Source of the DNA: Candidatus Nomurabacteria bacterium
GTDB taxonomy: Bacteria; Patescibacteria; Paceibacteria; UBA9973
Direction of reading: 5' to 3'
DNA length: 64,000 nt
Assembly (NCBI GenBank): GCA_026396015.1
Contig: JAPLXP010000002.1
Coordinates: 17,009 to 81,008 of the forward strand
The notes under the pieces were generated by a model. It did not search any database and was not told the DNA's origin. It was given only the letters and a program-made list of their open reading frames with translations. Positions 1-9,007 of the stretch are shown in pieces; positions within the stretch are counted from its first letter, which is position 1, and every line of letters starts with the position of its first letter. Made by a program: the position numbers and the translations under genes.

Positions 1-300
1 AATGATGGACATACACTAATAATACCAAAACATCATCATGAAAATATATTTTCAACACCATCAGATATATTTGCAAAAATGGCAATAACTGCTCAAAAAA
101 TAGCAAAAAGACAAAAAGAAATTTTAGGTGCAGATGGCATAAATATTGGAATGAATAATGAACCAGACGCAGGCCAAGTAGTATTCCATGCTCACATACA
201 TGTAATGCCCCGATTTAAAAATGACGGATATGATTTATGGAAAGGAAAAACATATAAAGAAGGTGAAATAGAAAAAATCCAAAATAAATTAAAATTTTAA
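1..300 (+). CDS. HIT family hydrolase (5' end outside window)
   Basis: The reading frame is open from base 1 and gives 99 C-terminal residues of a histidine-triad protein. Visible motifs are GHTLIIPKHH near the start, an AGQ segment and the catalytic triad HAHIHVMPR near residues 64-72. HIT proteins hydrolyse nucleoside phosphoramidates or dinucleotide polyphosphates. The N-terminus lies before the window. The stop is followed directly by a hairpin terminator shared with the convergent pgk. The family is clear; the exact substrate is not. Confidence 0.9.
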   Translation, partial: NDGHTLIIPKHHHENIFSTPSDIFAKMAITAQKIAKRQKEILGADGINIGMNNEPDAGQVVFHAHIHVMPRFKNDGYDLWKGKTYKEGEIEKIQNKLKF

Positions 301-307
301 TAAAAAT

Positions 308-333
308 AAAAAATGCCCCATAGGGCATTTTTT
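308..333. terminator. Bidirectional terminator between HIT gene and pgk
   Basis: The stem AAATGCCC/GGGCATTT is flanked by A-runs on the left and T-runs on the right, so it works in both directions. It sits exactly between the two convergent stop codons. Confidence 0.8.
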
Positions 334-1456
334 ATTTTAGAGCTTTAATTCCTGGTAGAGTCCCCTTTGCAAGGAATTCTAGTGTAGCACCGCCACCGGT
401 CGATACAAAAGTAAAATCTTTTTCCATTTTTAATTTTGAAATTATTTCTACAGTATCTCCTCCACCAATGACTGATATAGCACGACTTGCGGCAATTGCT
501 TTTAGTAATGCCTTTGTTCCAGCATCGTATCCATCCTCAATTCTTCCAAGAGGCCCATTCCAGAGTATTAATTTTGCCTTGCTTATTTCTTCTTCTAATT
601 TTTTTATAGTCTCGGGACCTATATCATATATATGTTCATTCTTTGTGATATTGTTTGGTTTTGTAAAATGAGTTTTTTTGTTTTCTGATACAAGCAAATC
701 AATAGGTAATATAATCTTTGGATTTTTGACTAGCTTTGGGAGATTATAATTCTTTTGCTCAACCAGTGATAGACCCACTTCATAACCCTGCTCTACAAAG
801 ACCTGATTTGAAAGTGCACCACCAATAAATAGTGAATCTGCTGTCGGTAAATATTTTTTAATTAAAGGTAATTTTGTTTCAAATTTTGCACCACCTAGTA
901 TAAATAGGAATGGATGCTTTGGATCTTCAGATACGACAGAGAGATGCTTTACTTCATCGATCAATTGCAATCCAGCGAAGCTAGGCAAGAACTTTGCCAC
1001 AGACACTACAGATGCGTGAACACGGTGAGATACAGAGAATGCATCATTTACATAAATGTCACCTAGACGAGAGAGTCCTCGTGCAAATGAGACATCATTC
1101 TTCTTTTCTCCTACTTCACGACGAATATTTTCAAGTAGTGTGACACTTCCTGGCTTTAATTTCTTAACCAATTCTTCTGTCTCATCGGAAAGGATCGTTG
1201 ATTTTATAAATGTAGAATTATCAACATATTTCTTAAGAACCTTGGCTATTATATCTAGGCTCTGTGTACCATCCTCACCTGCATGAGATATCAATATCAC
1301 AATAGCACCCTTCTTTGCGAGGAAATTAATAGTAGGAATAGCCTTTTGAATTCTAAAATCATCTACAACTTTATTATTTAAAATAGGAACATTAAAATCA
1401 ACTCTTACCAAAATTCTCTTACCCTTTATATTCTCTATTTCTTTTATTGATTTCAT
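332..1456 (-). CDS. pgk: Phosphoglycerate kinase
   Basis: A 374-residue glycolytic kinase that interconverts 1,3-bisphosphoglycerate/ADP and 3-phosphoglycerate/ATP. Motifs seen: RVDFNVP near residue 18, LLENIRRE, VNDAFSVSHRVHAS, GGAKFETK, NGPLGR, GGGDT and the C-terminal STGGGATLEFL. It is shorter than the usual 390-415 residues. The normally conserved SHLGRP segment reads SHAGED, so the substrate-binding Arg (Arg65 in human PGK) is Glu. The start overlaps the tpiA stop (ATGA), suggesting translational coupling in a tpiA-pgk operon. Confidence 0.95.
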   Translation of the reverse strand: MKSIKEIENIKGKRILVRVDFNVPILNNKVVDDFRIQKAIPTINFLAKKGAIVILISHAGEDGTQSLDIIAKVLKKYVDNSTFIKSTILSDETEELVKKLKPGSVTLLENIRREVGEKKNDVSFARGLSRLGDIYVNDAFSVSHRVHASVVSVAKFLPSFAGLQLIDEVKHLSVVSEDPKHPFLFILGGAKFETKLPLIKKYLPTADSLFIGGALSNQVFVEQGYEVGLSLVEQKNYNLPKLVKNPKIILPIDLLVSENKKTHFTKPNNITKNEHIYDIGPETIKKLEEEISKAKLILWNGPLGRIEDGYDAGTKALLKAIAASRAISVIGGGDTVEIISKLKMEKDFTFVSTGGGATLEFLAKGTLPGIKALK

Positions 1457-2211
1457 TTTATTTTGTCAGCACAAATTAAAATCTTGCTGAATTTTTTAGC
1501 ATTTAAACTGTCTCGGCCAACTAATAAACCTGAGGCACGTCCTTCTATTAGGAAGGACTCTGCATTTTCAGGGTGAACAGAACCACCATACAATATTCCG
1601 ATATCATGAGCAGTTTTTACATCATACATATCTCCAATAATTTTTTTAATAAAAATACTCATTTCAATAAACTCAGAAACATCTGCTTCTCGAAGGGCAT
1701 CTACCCCAATCGCCCAAATAGGCTCATAAGCTATCACAATATTTTTAATTTGTGATTTTGATATTCCTGCCAGGCATTCATGAAGTTGTTTTTTTATAAA
1801 TGAAAGATAGAATCCATTGTGATCTCTTTCCTTTTCCCCAATACAAAGAACTATATTTAATTTATTTTTTAATAGAAGATTTATTTTTTTATTTATTAGT
1901 TCATTACTATCACCGCTTGCGCGAGATTCAGAGTGACCAACGATAGAATAAGTAATATTTTTATCCTTGAGCATTTTTGCAGATATCTCACCTGTATATG
2001 CACCATCAGAAAAACCAGAAACATTCTGAGCTCCGATTAAAATTTTGTTATTCTTTTTTAAATTTCCAATAAATAAGGACGGGGGGCAGACAACTACACT
2101 AGTATTTTTTATATTTTTTACAGAGAGTAAAATACCAGAAAAAATTTTATCCGCTTCTTTTTGTGTCTGCGGGTTCATTTTCCAGTTGGCAATTATAAGT
2201 TTTTGAGACAT
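1453..2211 (-). CDS. tpiA: Triosephosphate isomerase
   Basis: A 252-residue TIM-barrel enzyme interconverting dihydroxyacetone phosphate and glyceraldehyde 3-phosphate. Motifs: ANWKMN at the N-terminus, GHSESR with the catalytic His, YEPIWAIG with the catalytic Glu, and LYGGSVHPEN near the C-terminus. I chose the ATG at 2211 because the protein begins MSQKLIIANWKMN there and a TATAAT box ends 6 nt upstream, so the mRNA is probably leaderless. A longer in-frame version would run into the neighbouring gene. First gene of the tpiA-pgk pair. Confidence 0.95.
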   Translation of the reverse strand: MSQKLIIANWKMNPQTQKEADKIFSGILLSVKNIKNTSVVVCPPSLFIGNLKKNNKILIGAQNVSGFSDGAYTGEISAKMLKDKNITYSIVGHSESRASGDSNELINKKINLLLKNKLNIVLCIGEKERDHNGFYLSFIKKQLHECLAGISKSQIKNIVIAYEPIWAIGVDALREADVSEFIEMSIFIKKIIGDMYDVKTAHDIGILYGGSVHPENAESFLIEGRASGLLVGRDSLNAKKFSKILICADKIK

Positions 2212-2236
2212 GTGTCTATTATAGCACAAAATACGG

Positions 2237-3997
2237 CTATTGAACCTCTTTCCAAGAAGACACGCTCCATGACCCAGAAGGCCCACTTGAGAAGTTCATA
2301 TCAGATAGGCCTGATTCATATGTCACGGTAGATCCTCCACTTATCGTTATTCTATAACCATTTGCCTCTTTGAGAGATGCACCGCCGTTTACATCCAATG
2401 TTCCATTGGGAGTACACACTATCACAGCCCCTGCCCCACCGTTTACAGAGGCAGCATTGCCTGTTGCTGTAGACAATAACATTATATAGGAACCAGCAGT
2501 TCCAGATCCTGTAGCATTTCCACCACCATTGATTTCCATACTTCCGTCAGCAACAAGCACTCCATCGTTTGCTCCATAACTAGAAGCTAATTTAATTGTC
2601 CCCCCACCATTAAGAGTAATCTTTCCTGTGACCCACAATGTACCAGTAACGGTGAGAGTCCTACCGCTAGATACAGTCAGATCCCCTACTATTTTCTTTG
2701 GACCAATAGATGCTCCACCATTTGGCACTGTGTAATCACCATTGTTTACACCACCCGCCAATGCGTCGGTCTTCCAAGCTGTAATATTTGCATCAGATAT
2801 TGGATCCGCAACATAAGTGGGATCTGCTTGTGAAGTACAAGATTTATTATTTCCAGTACCAGATTGACAATAAATATTACCAGTGGCATTTGTGTAATTC
2901 ACTACATGAGCTTGAGCTGTTCCTGATACTGTGCCGATATGGAGTTGATTCCATTGACTACCAGAAGACCCTGCTATCGAGCCAGTCACACCTCCGAGGT
3001 AAATATTAAAGAAATAATCAAGTCCTACAGGAGTAGTACTATTCCAAGTTCCACCGGATTGACCAATCTTGCCTATCCCATTTGAATACCCAGCACTATT
3101 TGCACCTAAAATATAATTATTACTTGATGATCCAGTTCCTCCATCAATGACAACCCAGTAAGTAGTCCCCACATCCAAAACTGGATTCGTCGAAAAAGAA
3201 ACTGTAATCCACCCATAGTTTGTAGTCACAGATGAAGCAGACAATGTACCCGTCGCGATGACGGTAGATCCAGGGTTGCTTCCACTATTATTCACTATTT
3301 TTACAGTAGCATTTGCAGGGCTACCTAATTTTTTAATATAAAAAGATACACTATTTACAGGATTATTATCTATTGATACCTGAAAGCTTTGAGCTATATC
3401 CTGAGTACCAACAGTATTACCAAATGTAATATTATAGTCAGGTGTTCCTGTGCCATTAGACTGATCAGCAGCTAGTGCTGGACTATTTGCAGATATAGCC
3501 GTTCCAGTAATGACAGCAGAACTACTACCAGTAATTGGACCATTTGAGTACACATTTCCATTCACCGTACCACTGTTTATATCCATACCCCCAAGACCAA
3601 CCTGCACACCATAATTGAAAGACGCACCTGATGAAGTAGACAATACAAGATCCACCTTTCTCTGATATGATCTAGTATCCCCAAGAGAGCTTATCTCCTT
3701 TTTTCCACTTCCTAAATCTGTAATAGTAGTAGCGGCCGTGGACGTACCTAAAACAATATTTTCGGTTGAGCTAATTTTTTTATTATTCTTGAGTCTGTAC
3801 ATAGCATCTTCTACACCTGACTCAGATGCAAAATATGACTGTTTTGATTTGAGGCTATTTGTCGCAATTTTGAACTCTCGAACAACAGGAGTGATAATAC
3901 CCGACAGGACAGTGATACTGATAAACAAGAAAAAAAATACCAATATCATTATTGCAGCACCTCTATTTTCTTTAATTTGTATTTTTTGTTTTATCAT
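2237..3997 (-). CDS. Large prepilin-like pilus-associated surface protein
   Basis: About 586 residues with one N-terminal membrane helix after ENRGAAIMIL, as in PilX-like pilus proteins, followed by a long Ser/Thr/Gly-rich extracellular part. The middle (roughly residues 190-330) resembles a beta-rich anchor or lectin-like domain. The C-terminal third is repetitive, like a beta-helix. It is the last gene of the pilB-pilC-prepilin operon. An upstream GTG at 4018 overlaps the previous gene by 11 bp and is the alternative start. Probably a minor pilin or tip adhesin; the adhesin role is inference. Confidence 0.75.
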   Translation of the reverse strand: MIKQKIQIKENRGAAIMILVFFFLFISITVLSGIITPVVREFKIATNSLKSKQSYFASESGVEDAMYRLKNNKKISSTENIVLGTSTAATTITDLGSGKKEISSLGDTRSYQRKVDLVLSTSSGASFNYGVQVGLGGMDINSGTVNGNVYSNGPITGSSSAVITGTAISANSPALAADQSNGTGTPDYNITFGNTVGTQDIAQSFQVSIDNNPVNSVSFYIKKLGSPANATVKIVNNSGSNPGSTVIATGTLSASSVTTNYGWITVSFSTNPVLDVGTTYWVVIDGGTGSSSNNYILGANSAGYSNGIGKIGQSGGTWNSTTPVGLDYFFNIYLGGVTGSIAGSSGSQWNQLHIGTVSGTAQAHVVNYTNATGNIYCQSGTGNNKSCTSQADPTYVADPISDANITAWKTDALAGGVNNGDYTVPNGGASIGPKKIVGDLTVSSGRTLTVTGTLWVTGKITLNGGGTIKLASSYGANDGVLVADGSMEINGGGNATGSGTAGSYIMLLSTATGNAASVNGGAGAVIVCTPNGTLDVNGGASLKEANGYRITISGGSTVTYESGLSDMNFSSGPSGSWSVSSWKEVQ

Positions 3998-4007
3998 CTT
4001 GAATAAA

Positions 4008-4535
4008 TTAGTACCCACCTCTCAAAATAACAGTATCATAAAACTTTTCTGAAATTGTTCCGTTATTCAATGTTAATTCGATTTTCACTGCCTCTCCTGC
4101 ACCAGTAGATATGCGCCTAAAAATCAGATTAGTAGCAGTAACATTTTGATTCAATAAATCATCCAATAAAGAATTATTTTCATAAATATTCAAAGATCCA
4201 CTTAAGACAGAAAATTTTACAACACGAGCACTGCCACCTGAATCCTTGCCATTAAGAGTGAGCACTCCTGGATTCGATCCAAAGGTACTACTTGCAATAT
4301 CTATACTGTTCGCCTGACGTATTTCTCGTGTGATACGTTCCATTCCATTGTTTCCAGATTCAAGTAAATTACGAGTTACACGAGTCTTATTAAAGGAAGA
4401 ATTTACAACCATTGATGAAGCTATTATGGCAACAGAAACAATACCAAGTATAGCAACGTATACTAAAACTTCGATAATTGTGAATCCTTGGTTTAACTTA
4501 TTTTTTATATTTTTTTGAGATGTGAATTTATGCAT
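4008..4535 (-). CDS. Type IV prepilin-like protein (PilW/PulJ-like)
   Basis: 175 residues with a prepilin signal: basic leader, then GFTIIEVLVYVAILG, with the Gly/Phe cleavage site and Glu at position 5 of the mature protein. The rest is a small beta-rich pilin domain. It starts one base after the stop of the previous gene (TAATATG) in the pilus operon. It probably acts as a minor pilin matured by a prepilin peptidase, which is not in this window. Confidence 0.85.
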   Translation of the reverse strand: MHKFTSQKNIKNKLNQGFTIIEVLVYVAILGIVSVAIIASSMVVNSSFNKTRVTRNLLESGNNGMERITREIRQANSIDIASSTFGSNPGVLTLNGKDSGGSARVVKFSVLSGSLNIYENNSLLDDLLNQNVTATNLIFRRISTGAGEAVKIELTLNNGTISEKFYDTVILRGGY

Positions 4536-4536
4536 A

Positions 4537-5034
4537 TTAATTAAAAATATTTGAAATATAAAAAGGTACAGACTTTGATATTGTATTACCGTTTGAAGTC
4601 CATGATGTCGTAACTGTTACTTTTTTTGTACCAGCATCGAGTGTACCAGAACTTGCAATATCATCATTAGAATCACGGTAAACAGGAGAGAATACTATGA
4701 CACGAGTGAATGAATCAACTTTTGACGGAGTAGCAGAAAGAGACCATACATTGGTCGTGTTATTAAAAGCCAAATAATAATTAGTGTTATCAGTAACGCC
4801 AGAAATATTTGTCCAGTTTGTGTCTCTTAAGGATTTTACTGCTTCTGATCCTTCTTCAAGGAGAAAACTGGCTTGAACTTCATCTAAGGCTTGATTAGAT
4901 AAAATTATACCCTTATTTGTTGAAGACATTAGAATTACTGCCAATACTCCCAATACAGAAGTGGCAATCAACACTTCAATCAAAGAAAATCCTTGAATAT
5001 ATTTTATATAATTTTTTTTATTTAATTTAGACAT
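4537..5034 (-). CDS. Type IV prepilin-like protein (PilV/PulI-like)
   Basis: 165 residues with the signal GFSLIEVLIATSVLG after a lysine-rich leader, a canonical class III prepilin N-terminus. The downstream domain has short repeats of beta-strand character. The gene is joined to both neighbours by one-base gaps between stop and start, so it is translated as part of the pilB-pilC operon. Likely a minor pilin. Confidence 0.85.
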   Translation of the reverse strand: MSKLNKKNYIKYIQGFSLIEVLIATSVLGVLAVILMSSTNKGIILSNQALDEVQASFLLEEGSEAVKSLRDTNWTNISGVTDNTNYYLAFNNTTNVWSLSATPSKVDSFTRVIVFSPVYRDSNDDIASSGTLDAGTKKVTVTTSWTSNGNTISKSVPFYISNIFN

Positions 5035-5035
5035 T

Positions 5036-5515
5036 TTAATTTGAACTCACAATACCTGTTTTTCTAATTGTGATAGTTTTTGTCTTACTGTGATCACTAT
5101 TTAATTGTACAACAATCGTACCATTATCAACAGTATCTCCAGTTAGTCGAGTAAAATTTACATCAGATACTCCCCCATTTAAATTAATACCTCCAGTTGC
5201 AGAAAGAGACACCTTGCTATCAAAAATAATCTCAGTATTTGAACTATTTGGCTCACTAAACGTACCATCAGTAAACAGAATAACTCTACCACTTTCAATA
5301 TGAACACTATAGTAATGTGAATTCTGAGAGGCCAAAGTCTGAGACCTAGCTTGATTCAGTAGTGTAACAATATCTTCTGCAGTATTTTTTAAAATCTGCT
5401 GATCTCTGAATGTATACAAGGATGGCATTACTACTGCCAAAATCAAAGAAATAATTGCTATAACAATCAATAATTCTAAAAGTGTAAAAGCTCGATTTTT
5501 AATTAAATTCTTCAT
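5036..5515 (-). CDS. Type IV prepilin-like protein (FimT/GspH-like)
   Basis: 159 residues starting MKNLIKNRAFTLLELLIVIAI, a prepilin signal in which the residue before the mature Phe is Ala instead of the usual Gly. The GspH/FimT-like feature is the helix with a YTFRDQQ segment followed by a region on insertion of residues into beta strands. Stop and start with the upstream pilC are separated by one base (TAATATG). Likely a minor pseudopilin that primes pilus assembly. Confidence 0.85.
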   Translation of the reverse strand: MKNLIKNRAFTLLELLIVIAIISLILAVVMPSLYTFRDQQILKNTAEDIVTLLNQARSQTLASQNSHYYSVHIESGRVILFTDGTFSEPNSSNTEIIFDSKVSLSATGGINLNGGVSDVNFTRLTGDTVDNGTIVVQLNSDHSKTKTITIRKTGIVSSN

Positions 5516-5516
5516 A

Positions 5517-6731
5517 TTATTTTATATTTTCCAATACTGAGTACATTGGTGTGAGCATAGACACTGCAAAGAATCCAACAGCTGCACCAATAAATATCAT
5601 CAGAACTGGCTCTATAATAGTAGACAAGTCTTTTGTTTTTGCATCAACTTCACCTTCATAAAATGAAGCAATATCTACAAGCATGGCGGCTAGATTACCC
5701 GTTTCCTCTCCGACTTCCATCATTTCCCCCATCATGATAGGATACAGGTCAATTTTTTCCTTGAACACAGAAGAGAGCGGTAGACCTTTTTCTAGGTCAA
5801 AGATAGCTTTCTCTATTGTTTTCTTGTATTGATAATTTTGCAGTACATCTTTTGTAATATCCAAAGCTCTAGACATGTTTACTCCAGAAGATAATAGTGA
5901 CGATAAAGTACGAGCAGTTCTTGCCGAATTTGTCTCCTTGATCAAATTACTGATTACTGGCAATTTCAAAACTATATAATCTAACATTATTTTAGTTTTT
6001 TCAATTTTACCCAAAAAATAAAATACAGCAACAATACCTGCAAAGAAAAGAACCACAAGTCCTATGTTATGACTAACTGTATCTGACAACCAGATTATAA
6101 AACGAGTAGAAGCAGGGAGACTCGCTCCCACATCCTTGAAAGTCTTTGTAAGAGTTGGAACTACGAACATCAGCATCAATACACCAATTAGGATCATCGC
6201 ACTAAATATCACACCTGGGTACATGAGTGCTCCTTTTATTTTTTTATTTAAATCATAAGATTTTTGAAGACTTGCACCAACCTCCCCTAGAGACTTTGGT
6301 AGTGAACCAGATTCTTCTCCTGCACCAATCATCGCCACAAAAAGAGTAGAAAAAACATTTGGGAATTTTTTCATACCATCTGAAAGAGAGCTACCTTTAC
6401 TAATACTCTCAGATAATGACTTGAGAATATCTTTATAGGTAACGTTAGTCGATTGCTTTTCTAAAATAATTAATGATCGAGACAAAGATAAACCAGCCTG
6501 AAGCATTCCTGATAAATTACGAGTGAAAATTATCTTTTCTCGCAATTTGATAGACCCAAAACTAAGATGGGACATTTTAGCTAAAAAAGTCTGCTCATCT
6601 ATGGGCTTCAAAAATAAAGGCGTCTCACCTAATTCATGAACTTGTTTTGCTGCAGCAAATTTATCTACAGCATCAATAATGCCATTATGAATCTCGCCTG
6701 TTTTTGTTTGTGAAGTGTATTTAAATTTCAT
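5517..6731 (-). CDS. pilC: Type IV pilus inner-membrane platform protein PilC
   Basis: 404 residues of the GspF/PilC family, with two repeated cytoplasmic four-helix domains (conserved LSSLLSSGVNMSRALD and FARNLSGMLQAGLSL-type motifs) and about three membrane helices. PilC links the assembly ATPase to the pilin pool. I chose the ATG at 6731, one base after the pilB stop (TAATATG). The order pilB-pilC-prepilins is typical for CPR and Gram-positive type IV pili. Confidence 0.92.
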   Translation of the reverse strand: MKFKYTSQTKTGEIHNGIIDAVDKFAAAKQVHELGETPLFLKPIDEQTFLAKMSHLSFGSIKLREKIIFTRNLSGMLQAGLSLSRSLIILEKQSTNVTYKDILKSLSESISKGSSLSDGMKKFPNVFSTLFVAMIGAGEESGSLPKSLGEVGASLQKSYDLNKKIKGALMYPGVIFSAMILIGVLMLMFVVPTLTKTFKDVGASLPASTRFIIWLSDTVSHNIGLVVLFFAGIVAVFYFLGKIEKTKIMLDYIVLKLPVISNLIKETNSARTARTLSSLLSSGVNMSRALDITKDVLQNYQYKKTIEKAIFDLEKGLPLSSVFKEKIDLYPIMMGEMMEVGEETGNLAAMLVDIASFYEGEVDAKTKDLSTIIEPVLMIFIGAAVGFFAVSMLTPMYSVLENIK

Positions 6732-6732
6732 A

Positions 6733-8493
6733 TTATTCTGAAACAACACGCAAAACTTCTTCAGCAGATGTTATCCCTTGCACTGCAAAGAAAATTCCAT
6801 CTTCAAGCATAGTCATCATACCCTCACTCTTGGCCTGATTCTCTATTTCATCAGCAGATGAGCCTTTAATAATTAATTCTTTAATAGTATTTGTTATTTT
6901 AAAAACTTCATGTATTCCAATACGTCCTTTATACCCTTCCTTATTATCATCTGTTATTACTGGTTTATAAAAAGGTATAGTGTCCCAATTGTCTTTCTCT
7001 CCAACGATATTTTCCTTTTTTAGCCTTGCAAGCATTTTATCCATATCTATTTTTTTTGCCATAGCCTGCTTTTCAACACCATTCATAAAATATTTTTCTT
7101 TATTTTCAGTTAGCTTACGAACAAGACGCTGTGCAATAACAGTTTTTACAGTAGACACTATCAAAAATGGCTCCACACCCATATCAATAATACGTGGTAT
7201 CGTACCTGCAGCAGAGTTTGTATGGATAGTAGACAATACAAGGTGACCAGTCAGTGCTGCATTGACACCCAATGATGCAGTCTCACCGTCACGAATCTCC
7301 CCTACCATTATAATGTCTGGATCCTGACGGAGTAATGTACGTAGGCCGTTTGCAAAAGTAAGACCAATCTCGGATTTTGTCTGAGTCTGATTTATTCTTG
7401 GCATTTGATATTCGATAGGGTCTTCAATAGTTGAAATATTTACATCAGGTGTATTTAAAATATCGAGCATTGTATACAATGTTGTAGTCTTACCAGATCC
7501 AGTCGGACCAGCACAGAGGAGCATTCCTGTTCTCTGCTTCATGCCATCGTGAATCATCTCAAGTGCATCACCATGAAAACCTAACCCCTCTAGAGTAAAA
7601 CCTTTTGAACTTTCCTTCAAGATACGAATAACTGTTTTCTCTCCAAAATATGTCGGCAACGTAGACACACGAAAAGAAACACGACCTTGTTCGTTTGCAA
7701 TTTTAAATCTACCATCTTGAGGAAGACGCTTTTCGTCAAGTTTCAAATTTGATAATACTTTTATGCGTGCAGTCACACCAGAAGACATGTCTTTGGGTAG
7801 GACCATAGCGTCATGTAAAATACCGTCGATTCGATAGCGGATTATCAACGAATCTTCACATGGTTCAATATGCACATCAGAAGCACCCTGAAATATTGCA
7901 TGAGAAATTAGAGTATCCACAATCTTCACGATAGGTAGATCCTCAACTATTTCTCTTAATTCTTTTTCAGTTTTCTCTTCTCCATCTTTTCCTTCACTAT
8001 TTATATTTTTTACAGCATTTCTAGTTTCTTTTTTGATGATATCTTCAAAATCGGCCTGCAGACTTTTTTTATACTGAGCTAGTGCTAATTTTAGAGATTC
8101 ACTATCTGTTAGGCGTGGCAGAATTCTGAGCCCAATTTTCTTTTTAATAAAATCAATAACAGGAAGATTGGCTACATCCAGCATCGCGACTTCTAGTGTG
8201 TCATCACTTTTTTTATAAGCGATAATATTACTATTACGAGCAACCGGCTCTGGAATCAGAGACAAGACACTAGGATCAATTTTTTCGCCTTTTAAAGATA
8301 CAAATGGAATACCCAATGCTTGCGCTTGCATATTTATCCAATCTTTTTCTGTAAGTTTTCCGAGAGATACCAATACATCCCCTACTGGCTGATTCTTTTC
8401 CGCGGCTTTTTTCAAAGCAAATGCAAAATCAGTCTTTGTCACAAGACCTGACTCACGAATAAGATCCAATATCTTGGCATCATTGATATACAT
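6733..8493 (-). CDS. pilB: Type IV pilus assembly ATPase PilB
   Basis: 586-residue GspE/PilB ATPase. The N-terminal MshEN-like region covers about residues 1-150. Walker A is GPTGSGKTT, with an Asp box, Walker B region IIMVGEIRD and a His box around LSTIHTN. The C-terminal GYKGRIGIHEVF is conserved, but the four zinc-binding Cys that normally sit just before it are absent: no Cys occurs from VRKLTENK to the end. A TATAAT box ends 6 nt before the ATG, so this operon is probably leaderless. Confidence 0.93.
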   Translation of the reverse strand: MYINDAKILDLIRESGLVTKTDFAFALKKAAEKNQPVGDVLVSLGKLTEKDWINMQAQALGIPFVSLKGEKIDPSVLSLIPEPVARNSNIIAYKKSDDTLEVAMLDVANLPVIDFIKKKIGLRILPRLTDSESLKLALAQYKKSLQADFEDIIKKETRNAVKNINSEGKDGEEKTEKELREIVEDLPIVKIVDTLISHAIFQGASDVHIEPCEDSLIIRYRIDGILHDAMVLPKDMSSGVTARIKVLSNLKLDEKRLPQDGRFKIANEQGRVSFRVSTLPTYFGEKTVIRILKESSKGFTLEGLGFHGDALEMIHDGMKQRTGMLLCAGPTGSGKTTTLYTMLDILNTPDVNISTIEDPIEYQMPRINQTQTKSEIGLTFANGLRTLLRQDPDIIMVGEIRDGETASLGVNAALTGHLVLSTIHTNSAAGTIPRIIDMGVEPFLIVSTVKTVIAQRLVRKLTENKEKYFMNGVEKQAMAKKIDMDKMLARLKKENIVGEKDNWDTIPFYKPVITDDNKEGYKGRIGIHEVFKITNTIKELIIKGSSADEIENQAKSEGMMTMLEDGIFFAVQGITSAEEVLRVVSE

Positions 8494-8527
8494 ACAAATA
8501 TTATATCATATAAATAATTTATAAAAA

Positions 8528-8566
8528 TAAAAAACAGCTTCGATATTATTCGAAGCTGTTTTTTAT
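8528..8566. terminator. Terminator after cutA
   Basis: A 13-bp stem (AAACAGCTTCGA with its complement) is followed by T-runs on both strands. It separates the cutA stop from the pilB promoter. Confidence 0.8.
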
Positions 8567-8991
8567 TTTAAATGCCCTGGATGATAACCTGCGTCAGCAA
8601 TATATTCTTCTTTTTTTTCACCTTCTTCTGGAGTCATCAATTCATCTTTTTTGGAAAGCGTCTTTTCTAGCCAGATTTTATACAATTCACTCGTATAGAC
8701 AGATGCAGTCGTCACAAACATTGGTACATCATAAGAATGAAGTCCTTCCAAAAATCCAATCAACTTTTCTGATAGTTCTTTTTGTGTTGTGATCATGAGC
8801 ATATATTGATCTACATCTTCGAGTACCCCATTCCATGGATACACTGATTCAATTGCCCAAAAATCTCCACATACTGCGAGATTGTTTTCTACCGCTGAAC
8901 GAGCGAGACTCCTAGCCTCATCTGCATCACTACATGTCGTATATACAAAAACTGTATCTTTTATATTAGGATCTATTTTATCTGTAATCAT
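8563..8991 (-). CDS. cutA: CutA family divalent-cation tolerance protein
   Basis: 142 residues with the CutA1 fold signature: an early FVYTTCSD strand, ARSAVENNLAVCG, Trp-containing beta strands, HSYDVPMFV and LYKIWLEKTL. CutA proteins form trimers and are linked to metal tolerance, but their biochemical role is not settled. The ATG at 8991 was chosen because TATAAT ends 6 nt upstream and homology starts just after it. The C-terminus has an extra acidic/lysine-rich tail of about 25 residues. Confidence 0.85.
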   Translation of the reverse strand: MITDKIDPNIKDTVFVYTTCSDADEARSLARSAVENNLAVCGDFWAIESVYPWNGVLEDVDQYMLMITTQKELSEKLIGFLEGLHSYDVPMFVTTASVYTSELYKIWLEKTLSKKDELMTPEEGEKKEEYIADAGYHPGHLK

Positions 8992-9007
8992 ATATAAATT
9001 ATAACTC

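Noticed and set aside
1453..1455. Alternative genetic code (UGA as Gly)
   Set aside because: TGA ends tpiA at the expected place and is not found inside conserved genes, so the standard code fits.
1573..1755. Small open frames antisense to conserved genes (here opposite tpiA, also at many other loci)
   Set aside because: They lie inside well-supported genes on the other strand, have no start signals and encode no recognisable protein.
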